Part shown: in pieces, positions 32,964 to 42,132 of the stretch | How positions within the stretch are numbered: the stretch's first letter is position 1 | Layout of the letters: each line of letters starts with the position of its first letter | Assembly: GCF_000721265.1 (NCBI RefSeq) | Contig: NZ_JOFZ01000001.1 | Span: 186,001 to 250,000 of the forward strand | DNA from: Streptomyces sp. NRRL F-5126 | Lineage (GTDB): Bacteria > Actinomycetota > Actinomycetes > Streptomycetales > Streptomycetaceae | Reading direction: 5' to 3' | Length of the DNA stretch: 64,000 nucleotides | Notes under the pieces: generated by a model | What the model was told of the DNA's origin: nothing | Database searches by the model: none | What the model saw: the letters and a program-made list of their open reading frames with translations, nothing else | Translations under genes and position numbers: made by a program

Positions 32964-33734
32964 ATGGAGCGATTCGACGGATACGGCGTACTGATCACCG
33001 GCGCGGGACGCGGCATCGGGGCCGCTGTCGCGAGGCGGCTCGCCGGCGAGGGCGCGCGGGTCCTCGTGACGGACGTGGACGAGGCACGGGCCGGCGCGAC
33101 CGCCGCGGCCATCGAGGGCGCGGAGCCGTTCCGCTGCGACGTGGGCGACCGCGTGTCGGTCGAGGCGGCCGTCGCGCACGCGGTGGAGCGGTTCGGACGG
33201 CTCGACGTGCTGGTCAACAACGCCTACTCGTGCACCCCCGACGAGCCGCGGTTCGAGGACGAGACCGACGAGGCCTGGGCCCGCGACCTCGACCTCACGC
33301 TCACCGGCGCGTTCCGCTGCGCGCGTGCCGCGCTGCCGCACCTGGTCGCGTCGGGGCGCGGGGCCATCGTCTCGATCGGCTCGGTCAACGGCGAGCAGGA
33401 CTTCGGCAATCACGCCTACAGCGCGGCGAAGGCGGGCCTCGCGAGCCTGACGAGGACACTGTCGGGTCATGCCGCGCCCAGGGGCGTGCGGGTAAACCTC
33501 GTCGAGCCGGGGACGGTGCACACGGAGGGCTGGGCCGGCCGCGAGGCCGTGCTCGAACGGGCGGCCGCGCTGTACCCGCTGGGGCGTGTGGGGCGGCCGG
33601 ACGACATCGCGGCGGCCGTGGCCTTCCTGGCGTCGCGGGACGCGGCGTGGATCACCGGGGTGGCGCTGCCGGTCGACGGCGGGATCCTCACGGCGCAACT
33701 CGGCTTCCGCAGGGCCGTGGCCGGCCAGGACTGA
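32964..33734 (+). CDS. SDR family NAD(P)-dependent oxidoreductase
   Basis: 256 aa, classical SDR. Cofactor motif TGAGRGIG (12-19), VNNAYS (the usual NNAG is NNAY here), catalytic Ser in SIGSVNG and the YSAAK motif near 152-156, then VEPGTVHT and a C-terminal PVDGG. It oxidises or reduces a hydroxyl/keto group. It stands alone on the plus strand behind the shared control region with the ubiD operon, so it probably acts on an intermediate of that pathway. The ATG has only a weak upstream GATCTC. Confidence 0.9.
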   Translation: MERFDGYGVLITGAGRGIGAAVARRLAGEGARVLVTDVDEARAGATAAAIEGAEPFRCDVGDRVSVEAAVAHAVERFGRLDVLVNNAYSCTPDEPRFEDETDEAWARDLDLTLTGAFRCARAALPHLVASGRGAIVSIGSVNGEQDFGNHAYSAAKAGLASLTRTLSGHAAPRGVRVNLVEPGTVHTEGWAGREAVLERAAALYPLGRVGRPDDIAAAVAFLASRDAAWITGVALPVDGGILTAQLGFRRAVAGQD

Positions 33735-34219
33735 TGGAGCGCCCGCCGGGGCAGCCTCCGCCGCCCTGCTGCGGCGCGTCGCCGAGCGTGCCCGGGCGGC
33801 GGTCCAGGCGGCGGTCCGGGCGCCGGCAACGCCTGGGTCGCGGGCGCGCGCGGCTGCCTCGCGACGCGTGCGGCACGCCCGCCCCGGCCGTCGGGGCGCG
33901 GCAGGGGAGGGCGCAGGCCCGGCGTACACGCGGCGCAGGCCCGGCCACGGTGCGCGGAACGCGCCACACAGCTCAACCGCCGGGCCCGTGAGGCGCAATC
34001 GGCTCGGCGCACGCGCAACCCCGCTGAGCGCGGCAGGCAGCACGGTCGAACCCGACCGCCGGGCCCGCGCGGCGCGAAGGGCCCGCGCGGCGCGACGGGC
34101 GCTCGCGGTGCGACGGGCGCTCGCGGTGCACTCGGCGCACTCGGCGCAACGACCAAGCCGGCCGAGCGCGCATGGCCGCGCTCGCGGTCCACGCCCCCCG
34201 TGTCGGGTCGCGGCGGCCG
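33735..34219. repeat. Gene-free GC-rich region with short tandem repeats
   Basis: Between the convergent SDR and serine hydrolase genes. ACCGCCGGGCCCG occurs at 33976-33988 and 34055-34067 (offset 79). GCGACGGGCGCTCGCGGT is duplicated in tandem at 34092-34127, followed by a tandem 9-mer GCACTCGGC at 34128-34145. GCGCAGGCCCGGC-type words recur around 33905-33950. The open frames are Arg/Ala-rich artefacts. Confidence 0.6.
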
Positions 34220-35398
34220 TCAGAGCGCCGCGCGCACCGCCCGTACCAGGGCCTGTGCCCGCGGGTCCGCCGTGACGCCCTTGCGCATCCCGTTCGTCAC
34301 GTACCCGAAGGCGATCCCCGACTCCGGGTCGGCGAATCCCAGCGAGCCGCCCCGGCCGGGATGCCCGAACGACCCCTTCGCCAGCATCGGCGCCGCCGGG
34401 CCGTGCAGCATGTAGCCGAGGCCGAAGCGCGTCGAGACGACCAGCACACGGTCGGGGCCCGCCGATTCCTCCGTGCGCGCGAGCGTCAACGTGGCCGGGG
34501 CGAACAGCCGGTGGCCGTCCACCGGGCCGATCATCGCCGCGTACGCGCGCGCCAGCGCCCGAGCCGTCGAGATGCCGCCCGACGCGGGCATCTCCGCGGC
34601 GTGGTACTCCGGCGCGTTCTCGTCCACGGCGGGCCGGATCACGCCGAACGCCCGTCGCGTCAGCGAGCCGGGGTCCGCGTACGCCTCCGCCACCGACCGC
34701 TTCGGCCGCAGCCGCGGTGCGCCACCGGACGCGGGCGGCTCGGCCACCTCGCCGATCCTGCCGACCCTGCGCGCCTCCCCGTCCGGCAGCCCGATCCAGA
34801 AGTCGAGGCCCAGCGGCCGCGCGATCTCCTCCGCGACCCAGTACCCGACGGACCGTCCGGTCGCGCGCCGCACGAGCTCCCCGACCAGCCAGCCGTACGT
34901 GTGCGCGTGGTACCCGTGGTCGGTGCCCGGCTCCCACACGGGTCGCTGCGCGGCCAGCGCCCGCGGCCCCGACTCGCCGTCGAGCGCCTCGGCAGGGGTC
35001 AGCGGGACGTCCACCACCGGTACGCCCGCACGGTGGGACAACAGGTGCCGCACAAGGACGCGTTCCTTGCCCGCCGCCTTGAACTCGGGCCAGTACGTGC
35101 CGACGGGGGCGTCCAGGTCGATCCGGCCGCGCTGGTGCAGCAGCAGCGGTACGGCGGCTGCGATGCCCTTCGTCGCGGACCGTACGACCTGCGCGGTGTC
35201 GACGGCCCACGGTTCACGTCCCGCGGCGTCGCGCGCGCCCGCCCACAGGTCGACGACCTTGCGGCCGTCGCGGTAGACGGAGACGGCCGCGCCGCGTTCG
35301 CCGAGGCGCTCGAAGTTCCGTACGAAGGCGTCCCTGACCGGCTCGAAGCCGGCCGCCACCATGCCCTGGACGTCCACGCCCGCACTCCCGCTCGTCAT
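34220..35398 (-). CDS. Serine hydrolase of the beta-lactamase / class C esterase family
   Basis: 392 aa. The SxxK nucleophile is in RSATKGIAAAV, the YxN-like motif region is YHAHTYGWLVGELV, and the third motif is GHPGRGGS, as in EstB-type esterases. The family hydrolyses esters or beta-lactam-like amides; the lack of a signal peptide suggests a cytosolic esterase. The ATG at 35398 has weak AGTGGA upstream; an internal ATG 12 codons on is possible. 45 bp downstream of the TetR gene in the same direction. Confidence 0.88.
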   Translation of the reverse strand: MTSGSAGVDVQGMVAAGFEPVRDAFVRNFERLGERGAAVSVYRDGRKVVDLWAGARDAAGREPWAVDTAQVVRSATKGIAAAVPLLLHQRGRIDLDAPVGTYWPEFKAAGKERVLVRHLLSHRAGVPVVDVPLTPAEALDGESGPRALAAQRPVWEPGTDHGYHAHTYGWLVGELVRRATGRSVGYWVAEEIARPLGLDFWIGLPDGEARRVGRIGEVAEPPASGGAPRLRPKRSVAEAYADPGSLTRRAFGVIRPAVDENAPEYHAAEMPASGGISTARALARAYAAMIGPVDGHRLFAPATLTLARTEESAGPDRVLVVSTRFGLGYMLHGPAAPMLAKGSFGHPGRGGSLGFADPESGIAFGYVTNGMRKGVTADPRAQALVRAVRAAL

Positions 35399-35443
35399 TC
35401 CACTTCGGCGTACCGCGCGGCACCGGGTGCGGTGCCGCACCCT

Positions 35444-36070
35444 CTATGGTGCAACGTTTCCTGAGAGGTCAGGACCGGGCCCCCAGCCGTGCTCGAGGAG
35501 AGCGAAGGCGCGCTCGATGGCGGCACGCGGGTCCCGCGTGCCGCGCACCAGGCTGGGCACCTCCAGCGCGAAACGGGCCAGCGCACGGCAGGACGCGTCG
35601 TCCTCGGGCGCCCCGACGTCGGCGGCGATGGCACGCGCGAGTGCAGCCTCGTGCCTGATCCACATGCGCCGCGCCTGCTCCCGCAGCGCGGGGGTCGCGT
35701 CGACCAGCGCGAGGAACCGCGCGAACTCGGGCCTCGCGTCGAGGCGTGTGCGCAGGACGTGCTCCCGCAGCGCGGCGGGGACCGACTGGCCCGGGGGACG
35801 CTCGCTCACGGCGGCGACGAGCGCGGACTCCAGGGACTCGTCCTCGTCGAAGAGCAGCGCCTCCTTGCCCGAGAAGTGCTTGAACAGGGTCGTGGTCGAC
35901 ACGTCCGCCGCCTCCGCCACGTCCTTGACGCTGACGTCGTCGTAGCCGCGCTCGAGGAACAGCCTGAGCGCGGCGTCGGACAGCGCCTTGCGGGTGGCGG
36001 CCTTCTTGCGCTCCCTTCGCCCGACCGTGGCGCCGGGCTCGGTGCGGATGTCTGCCTGTGTCTCGCTCAT
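35444..36070 (-). CDS. TetR/AcrR family regulator, likely of the adjacent MFS pump
   Basis: 208 aa. HTH at about 30-65: ALRLFLERGYDDVSVKDVAEAADVSTTTLFKHF with the typical FKHF end and GKEALLFDED. The C-terminal domain resembles TetR members that bind hydrophobic ligands. It is divergent from a 14-helix MFS exporter with 82 bp between starts; TTGCAC occurs twice in this spacer (36092-36097, 36117-36122), a possible part of the operator. Standard drug-responsive repressor/pump arrangement. Confidence 0.88.
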   Translation of the reverse strand: MSETQADIRTEPGATVGRRERKKAATRKALSDAALRLFLERGYDDVSVKDVAEAADVSTTTLFKHFSGKEALLFDEDESLESALVAAVSERPPGQSVPAALREHVLRTRLDARPEFARFLALVDATPALREQARRMWIRHEAALARAIAADVGAPEDDASCRALARFALEVPSLVRGTRDPRAAIERAFALLEHGWGPGPDLSGNVAP

Positions 36071-36152
36071 GGCATCACTCTACCGTCTCGGTTGCACGAG
36101 TCAGAAAGTTGATTCATTGCACTTTTTTATCGAGTCTGCTTTTCTGTGCGCC

Positions 36153-37649
36153 ATGACGGAACCCAAGAACGTGCGAACGGCGCTGCTCGGTGTCATGCTC
36201 GCCATGCTCCTGTCCATGCTCGACAACACGATCGTCGGAACCGCGATGCCGACGGTGGTGCGCGACCTCGGCGGCCTCGACCACATCGCCTGGGTCGTCA
36301 CCGCGTACACCCTGGCCACCGCCGCCTCGACGCCCGTCTGGGGCAAGTGCGGCGACCTCTACGGGCGCAAGCACACCTACCTCGCGGCCGTGGCGCTGTT
36401 CGTCATCGGCTCCGGGCTCTCCGGGGCCGCCGATTCCATGTCCGAGCTGATCTCCTTCCGCGTCATCCAGGGACTCGGCGCCGGCGGCATCGGCGCGGGC
36501 GCGTTCGCCCTGATCGGCGCGCTCGTGCCGCCCCGCGAGCGGGGCCGCTACCAGGGCATGACGGCGTCGGTGATGGCCCTCGGCACCATCGGCGGCCCGC
36601 TGGTCGGCGGCTTCGTCACCGGCCACGCGGGCTGGCGCTGGGCGTTCCTGCTGAACCTGCCGCTCGGCGCGGTCGCCCTCGTCTGGTGCGCCGTGACGCT
36701 TCACCTGCCGGCGCCCGACCCGCGCGTCCAAGCGCGGCCGGGACACGTGTCCGCCCGCCTGGACTGGCCGGGCGTCGCATCGCTGACGGCCGCCGTCTGC
36801 GCGTTCGTCCTCGCCGCCGACCGGGCCGGCACCACCTGCGCCTGGACCTCCTGGCAGGTCATCGGGCTCCTCGTGGCCGCCGCGGCCTGCCTCGCCGCGT
36901 TCGTCGTCCGGCAGCGGCGCGCCGAGGAGCCGCTCATGCCGCCACGGATCTTCACCGGCCACCGGAACTTCGCGCTGGCCTCGGGACTGATCCTCGCCAC
37001 CGGCGTCGTGATGTTCGGGTGCTCCCTCTACCTGCCGCTCTACCAGCAGACGGTGCAGGGCGCGTCCGCGTCGGGATCAGGCCTCCTGCTGCTGCCGATG
37101 CTGGCCCCCGTGGTCGTCGTGTCGCAGATCGGCGGGCGCGTCATGTCGGCGACCGGCCGCTACAAGGCGTTCCCCGTGACGGGCGCCGCGTGCATGGCGG
37201 TGGGCATGTTCCTGCTCTCCACGATGGACGCGCACACGTCCAGGGCCACGACGGCGTGGTTCATGGTGCTGGTGGGCGTGGGCATCGGGTGCCAGATGCA
37301 GATGGTGAGCACCATCGCCCAGAACAGCGTGGAGCCGCGCGACCTGGGCGCCGCGTCGGCCGCCTCCAACCTCTTCCGCACGGCGGGCGGTTCGCTGGGC
37401 GTCGCGGTGTTCGGCGGGCTCTTCGCCCGGGCGACGGGCGGCGCCGACACGGGGGCCGCGCCCGGCGCCGTCGCCGACGCGACCCACGTGATCTTCCTCG
37501 CGGGCTCCGTGGTGTGCGCGGCGGCGTTCGTCGCGGCGCTGTGCGTGCAGGAGGTCCCGCTCCGCGGCAGGCCGGCCGTCCCCGGCGCCGCCCCGTCCCC
37601 GGCGCCGTCCCCGTCCGCATCACCGTCCGCGCCGGAGGCGGGCCGCTGA
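36153..37649 (+). CDS. MFS transporter, DHA2 (14-TMS, EmrB/QacA type)
   Basis: 498 aa. Motif C region and the DHA2 N-terminus MLLSMLDNTIVGTAMPTVVRDLGG, the VVTAYTLATAASTPVWGKCGDLYGRK loop (motif A) and FRVIQGLGAGGIGAG identify a proton-driven multidrug exporter; about 14 membrane helices can be counted. The C-terminal tail is Pro/Ser/Ala-rich. The ATG at 36153 fits the family start. Divergent from and probably repressed by the TetR gene. Confidence 0.93.
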   Translation: MTEPKNVRTALLGVMLAMLLSMLDNTIVGTAMPTVVRDLGGLDHIAWVVTAYTLATAASTPVWGKCGDLYGRKHTYLAAVALFVIGSGLSGAADSMSELISFRVIQGLGAGGIGAGAFALIGALVPPRERGRYQGMTASVMALGTIGGPLVGGFVTGHAGWRWAFLLNLPLGAVALVWCAVTLHLPAPDPRVQARPGHVSARLDWPGVASLTAAVCAFVLAADRAGTTCAWTSWQVIGLLVAAAACLAAFVVRQRRAEEPLMPPRIFTGHRNFALASGLILATGVVMFGCSLYLPLYQQTVQGASASGSGLLLLPMLAPVVVVSQIGGRVMSATGRYKAFPVTGAACMAVGMFLLSTMDAHTSRATTAWFMVLVGVGIGCQMQMVSTIAQNSVEPRDLGAASAASNLFRTAGGSLGVAVFGGLFARATGGADTGAAPGAVADATHVIFLAGSVVCAAAFVAALCVQEVPLRGRPAVPGAAPSPAPSPSASPSAPEAGR

Positions 37650-37751
37650 TCCACCGATCCGGGAATGCGAGATTTCAGGTTGTTTGTACCATTGAGAGGT
37701 GCTTTGGGAGTCCGGGTCACCACCACCGGACGTCGTTCTGAGGAGTCGCCG

Positions 37752-38159
37752 ATGTCACCCGTGGTCGAGCAGTCCGCCAAAGCCCGCCTGATAAGCGACG
37801 CCCCGCATCCCCGTACCGTCTCCGTGCTGCTGCGCTACGACGGCTCCGACCCCCTCGCCGTGCGCATCGTCTTCCCGCCCGAGGTCTCGCTCGACGACAG
37901 CGAGGTCGTGTGGGTCTTCGCCCGTGAGCTGGTCGAGGTGGGCCTGCGCGAGCCCGCCGGCGACGGTGACGTCCATGTCTGGCCCTGCGGCCGGGCGCAG
38001 ACGGTCTTCGAGTTCAGCGCACCCGAAGGCGTCGCGCTCGTCCAGTTCGACAACGCGTCGCTGCGGCGCTTCCTGCGGAGTTCGTTCGCCGTCGTCCCGG
38101 CGGGCCAGGAGGCCGACCACCTCGAAGTGGAGCAGCACATCGGCAGCCTCATCGTCTGA
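37752..38159 (+). CDS. SsgA-like sporulation/cell division protein (SALP family)
   Basis: 135 aa. Matches the SsgA/SsgB family along its length: SVLLRYDGSDPLAVRIVF, the central EVVWVFARELVEVGLREPAGDGDVHVWP and the C-terminal FLRSSFAVVP.GQE. SALPs are restricted to morphologically complex actinomycetes and steer FtsZ, septum placement and spore-wall assembly. Which of the SsgA-G members this is cannot be told. The ATG follows TGAGGAG. The 102-bp leader contains an AT-richer stretch (37675-37700), a likely promoter. Confidence 0.9.
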   Translation: MSPVVEQSAKARLISDAPHPRTVSVLLRYDGSDPLAVRIVFPPEVSLDDSEVVWVFARELVEVGLREPAGDGDVHVWPCGRAQTVFEFSAPEGVALVQFDNASLRRFLRSSFAVVPAGQEADHLEVEQHIGSLIV

Positions 38160-38268
38160 GCGGGGCGGGCGCGAGGTGCGGCGGCCGGTGCACGCCGGCG
38201 CTCGAACAGATGCGAAGAAGTCGCCATCACGAGTTGCCCGCGGCACCGCCCGCGGAAAGCATTGGACC

Positions 38269-41200
38269 GTGAGTGACGACGCCGCGTATCTCCGCTTCCC
38301 GCATCTGCACGAGGACTTGGTCTGCTTCGCCGCCGAGGACGACATCTGGGTGGCCCCCGTCGTGCCCGAGGGCGCACGGCCGGGGCGCGCCTGGCGGGTG
38401 ACCGCGGACCGGCTCAGGGTGGGGCACCCACGGTTCTCCCCCGACGGCCGGTCCATCGCCTACACGAACTGGCGCAGCCTCGATCCGGAGATCCATCTGG
38501 CCCCCGTCGAGGGCGGGCCGTCGCGCCGCCTGACCTACTGGGGATCGACCGACACGCGGGTCTGCGGCTGGAGCGCCCCCGAGCCGACCGACCCCGCGGC
38601 CACCCCGCACATCCTCGCCGTGTCCTCGCACGGCCAGCCCTTCTCGTACTACTCGTGGGCCTACGGCGTCCCCACCGACGGCTCCCCCGGCGGCAAGCTG
38701 CCGTGGGGCCCGGTCTCCGACATCGCCGTCGGCGACATCGGCGGCGAGCACAGGACTCTGCTGCTCACGGGGAAGCCGCCGCACGAGCCGGCCGACTGGA
38801 AGCGGTACCGCGGCGGCGCCACCGGCCGCCTCTGGCTGCACGGCGAGCGGCTGCTGGCCGACCTGGACGGCCACCTCGACTGCCCGATGTTCGTCGGCGG
38901 CCGCATCGCCTTCCTCTCCGACCACGAGGGGGTCGGCAACCTCTACTCCTGCCTGCCCGACGGCACGGGCCTGCGGCGCCACACCGACCACGACGCGTTC
39001 TACGCCAGGCATGCGTCGTCCGACGGACGCCGGGTCGTCTACCAGTGCGCGGGCGACGTGTGGATGGTCGACGGGCTGGCCGCCGACTCGCGCCCGAGGA
39101 GGCTGGACGTGCGCCTCGGCGGGCCGCGCACGGGCCGCCGCTCGTACCAGATCCCGGCGGCCGCGCACCTCGGGGCGATCTCCGTCGACACCACCGGCAG
39201 GGCGAGCGCCGTCTCCGTACGCGGCAGCCTCTACTGGCTGACGCACCGGGACGGCCCGGCGCGCGCGATCGCCGACACGCCGGGTGTGCGGGTACGGCTG
39301 CCCGCGATGCTCGGCAGCGGCGGACGCGTGGCGTACGTCACGGACGCGGAGGGGGACGACGCCGTCGAGATCGCGTACCTGCCGCGCGCGAGCGGGTACC
39401 GGGCGCCGCGCAGGCTGGCGGCGGGGCTGCTCGGGCGGGTCCACGAGATGGAGCCGGACCCGGAGGGCGGGCGGGTCGCCCTGTCGACCCACGACGGGCG
39501 GCTGCTCCTCCTCGACGTGACGGAGGACGCGGCCGTCGGGCCCGGCGGTGCCGTGCCCACCGCCGGACCGGACGCGGAGGCGGACGCCCCGGACGCGGGC
39601 TCCCCGGCCCCGCACACGGCGGACTCCGGCGCGACCGACGCGGACGCGGGCCCCCCGGCCCCGGACGCAGCGGACCGGGACGCACCGGACCCGGACACGG
39701 CGGACGCGAACACGGCGGGCACGCAACCAGGCGCCACCGACCCGGACTCGGGCCCCCCGGCCCCGCACACGGCGGACTCCGGCGCGACCGACGCGGACGC
39801 GGGCCCCCCGGCCCCGGACGCGGCGGGCGCGGAGCCCGGCGCGACGGGCATGCCTCCGTCCGACCCGGACGGGCTCGCGCGGGCGCGGCGCGCCGCCGGG
39901 GTCACCGAGGTCGTGCGCTCCCTCAACGGCCCCGTCACCGACCTGGCCTTCTCCCCCGACGGCGACTGGATCACCTGGTCCCAGCCCACCGTCGGCCGGT
40001 CCCTGCGCCAGATCAGGATGGCGCGTATCGGCGGAATGGGCGCACACACCGTCGTGGACGTCACCGACGGCCGCTTCGAGGACGAGAACCCCGTCTTCAC
40101 CAGCGACGGCCGCTACCTCGCCTTCCTCTCCTGGCGCGGCTTCGACCCGGTGTACGACGTGCACACCGGCGACCTGTCCTTTCCGCTGGGCTGCCGCCCC
40201 TACCTGGTGCCGCTGTCGTCCACGACCCCGTCCCCGTTCGCCCTCTCGCCCGAGGGGCGGCCCGCGGCGGGCGGCCTCGATCCCCTCGACGACGAGGCGG
40301 AGGGCGGCGCGGTCATCGTCGAGGTGGAGGGTCTCGCGAGCCGGGTCACACCGTTCCCCGTCGCCGCGTCCAAGTACTCCTCGCTCCACCCCGTCAGCGG
40401 CGGCGGTCTGGTCTGGCTGCGCTGGCCGATCTCCGGCGCGCTCGGTGAGACGTTCGTCAACCCGGCCGACACGTCGGGGCGTCCCACGCTCGAACACTTC
40501 GACATCGCGAAGGCACGCAGGAGTGAACTCGTCGACCATCTCGACTGGTTCGCGCCGAGCGGGGACGGGACGCGGCTGGTGGTCGTGGACGACGGGGAGC
40601 TGCGCGTCATGTCCGCCACCGACGCGAACGACAGTGACGGCTCCGCCTACCTCGACCTTCGGCGCATCCTGCACGAGGCGGACCCGGAGGCCGAGTGGCG
40701 CCAGGCGTTCGACGAGGCGGGCCGCATCGTGCGCGCGTACTTCTGGGACCCGGGGATGAGCGGCATCGACTGGGACGCGGTGCTCGACCAGTACCGGCCG
40801 CTGGTCGAACGGGTCGCCTCCCCCGACGAGTTCGCGGACCTGCTGCGCGAGGCCCTCGGCGAGCTGGGCACCTCGCACGCGTACGTGTCGCCCGCGCGGC
40901 GCGACGAGGGACCGCCGCACTACCAGCGGCCCATGGGACTGCTCGGCGCCAACCTGGTGTGCAGGGACGGGGGTTGGATGGTGAAGCGGATCCTGCCGGG
41001 CGACTCGTCGGACTCCAGGGCCCGTTCGCCGCTCGCGGGTACGGGCATCCGCGAGGGCGCCGTCCTCACCCACGTCGACGGGCGCCCGGTGGACCCGGTC
41101 GCGGGCCCCGGCCCGCTGCTGTCCGCGGCGGGCGGCACGACCGTGGAGCTGACGTTCCGCACGGCCGCGCCCGCCGGAACGGAGCACACCGGCGCCGAGG

Positions 41201-41967
41201 CGCCCGACGCCGGTGCCGGGCGCGAGCGGCCCGCGCGCCGCGTCGCCGTCGTACCGCTCATCGACGAACGCCCCCTGCGCTACCAGGACTGGGTCACCAA
41301 GCGCCGCGAGGTCGTGCGCGAGCTCAGCGACGGCCGGTGCGGCTATCTCCACATCCCGGACATGCAGGGCTCCGGCTGGGCGCAGTTCAACCGCGACCTG
41401 CGCAGGGAGATGTCACGCCCGGCACTGATCGTGGACGTGCGGGGCAACGCGGGCGGCAACATCAGCGAACTGGTGGTGGAGAAGCTGAGCCGCCGGATCA
41501 TCGGCTGGGACCTCACCCGCAACGCGCAGCCCGTCTCCTACGCGTCGAACGCCCCGCGCGGGCCGGTCGTCGCGATCGCCGACGAGGCGACCTCGTCGGA
41601 CGGCGACATGATCACGGCGGCGTTCCGGCTGCTCGGACTCGGGCCGGTCGTCGGGCAGCGCACCTGGGGCGGGGTGGTCGGCATGACCGGCAGGCACCGC
41701 CTGGGTGAGGGCACGGTGATCACCGTGCCGATGAACGCGGCCTGGTTCGACGACTACGGCTGGTCCGTGGAGAACCACGGCGTCGAGCCGGACATCGAGG
41801 CGCTGCGCACCCCGCTCGACTGGGCGGAGGGCCGGTACGCGCAGCTCGACGACGCGGTGTGGGTGGCGCTCGACCTGCTGGCCGCGAAGCCGGCCGCGCA
41901 GCCGCCCGGCTACCAGGCGGTGCCCGATCGCAGGCGCCCGCCGCTGCCGCCCCGCCCGGAGCGGTAG
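38269..41967 (+). CDS. Tricorn protease
   Basis: 1232 aa. Large cytosolic peptidase that trims proteasome-derived peptides. Order: six-bladed beta-propeller (about 1-430), seven-bladed propeller (about 550-830), a catalytic half with S869-H870 (GELGTSHAY), PDZ-like domain (about 890-990) and the nucleophile region ATSSDGD (S1109/S1110) with E1168 in SVENHGVEPD, matching the archaeal Ser-His-Ser-Glu tetrad. Between the propellers lies a 110-residue acidic Ala/Pro/Asp linker containing a perfect internal duplication. GTG start. Confidence 0.94.
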   Translation: MSDDAAYLRFPHLHEDLVCFAAEDDIWVAPVVPEGARPGRAWRVTADRLRVGHPRFSPDGRSIAYTNWRSLDPEIHLAPVEGGPSRRLTYWGSTDTRVCGWSAPEPTDPAATPHILAVSSHGQPFSYYSWAYGVPTDGSPGGKLPWGPVSDIAVGDIGGEHRTLLLTGKPPHEPADWKRYRGGATGRLWLHGERLLADLDGHLDCPMFVGGRIAFLSDHEGVGNLYSCLPDGTGLRRHTDHDAFYARHASSDGRRVVYQCAGDVWMVDGLAADSRPRRLDVRLGGPRTGRRSYQIPAAAHLGAISVDTTGRASAVSVRGSLYWLTHRDGPARAIADTPGVRVRLPAMLGSGGRVAYVTDAEGDDAVEIAYLPRASGYRAPRRLAAGLLGRVHEMEPDPEGGRVALSTHDGRLLLLDVTEDAAVGPGGAVPTAGPDAEADAPDAGSPAPHTADSGATDADAGPPAPDAADRDAPDPDTADANTAGTQPGATDPDSGPPAPHTADSGATDADAGPPAPDAAGAEPGATGMPPSDPDGLARARRAAGVTEVVRSLNGPVTDLAFSPDGDWITWSQPTVGRSLRQIRMARIGGMGAHTVVDVTDGRFEDENPVFTSDGRYLAFLSWRGFDPVYDVHTGDLSFPLGCRPYLVPLSSTTPSPFALSPEGRPAAGGLDPLDDEAEGGAVIVEVEGLASRVTPFPVAASKYSSLHPVSGGGLVWLRWPISGALGETFVNPADTSGRPTLEHFDIAKARRSELVDHLDWFAPSGDGTRLVVVDDGELRVMSATDANDSDGSAYLDLRRILHEADPEAEWRQAFDEAGRIVRAYFWDPGMSGIDWDAVLDQYRPLVERVASPDEFADLLREALGELGTSHAYVSPARRDEGPPHYQRPMGLLGANLVCRDGGWMVKRILPGDSSDSRARSPLAGTGIREGAVLTHVDGRPVDPVAGPGPLLSAAGGTTVELTFRTAAPAGTEHTGAEAPDAGAGRERPARRVAVVPLIDERPLRYQDWVTKRREVVRELSDGRCGYLHIPDMQGSGWAQFNRDLRREMSRPALIVDVRGNAGGNISELVVEKLSRRIIGWDLTRNAQPVSYASNAPRGPVVAIADEATSSDGDMITAAFRLLGLGPVVGQRTWGGVVGMTGRHRLGEGTVITVPMNAAWFDDYGWSVENHGVEPDIEALRTPLDWAEGRYAQLDDAVWVALDLLAAKPAAQPPGYQAVPDRRRPPLPPRPER
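39602..39821 (+). repeat. 67-bp exact direct repeat inside the tricorn linker
   Basis: 39602-39668 and 39755-39821 are identical over 67 bp, offset 153 bp (51 codons, in frame). Each copy encodes about 22 residues with PAPHTADSGATDADAG. Recombination between copies would delete 51 residues without a frameshift. Confidence 0.85.
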
Positions 41968-42056
41968 GAGCACCGTGCCGTAGCGGCCCGGTGCGCGACA
42001 GCGAGCCGGCTGATCCACCCGCTGCCGCCCGGCAGACCGTAGGCCCCGCGCACGTG

Positions 42057-42096
42057 CGCGGGGGCCGCACCCGGCGTCCCGGATGCGGCCCCCGCG
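42057..42096. terminator. Terminator hairpin after the tricorn gene
   Basis: CGCGGGGGCCGCA (42057-42069) and TGCGGCCCCCGCG (42084-42096) form a perfect 13-bp stem with a 14-nt loop. It lies between the convergent tricorn and small stress-protein genes and can serve both strands. Confidence 0.75.
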
Positions 42097-42132
42097 TCTG
42101 CCGCGGCTGCGGCGGCTGCGTGGCGTCCGCCG

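Noticed and set aside
39602..39821. Possible CRISPR-like repeat
   Set aside because: Only two copies, in frame in a protein linker, no spacers of constant length and no cas genes.
38227..41352. 1041-codon open frame on the minus strand
   Set aside because: Antisense of tricorn; low-complexity GVRGRGARV repeats reflect the tricorn linker read backwards.
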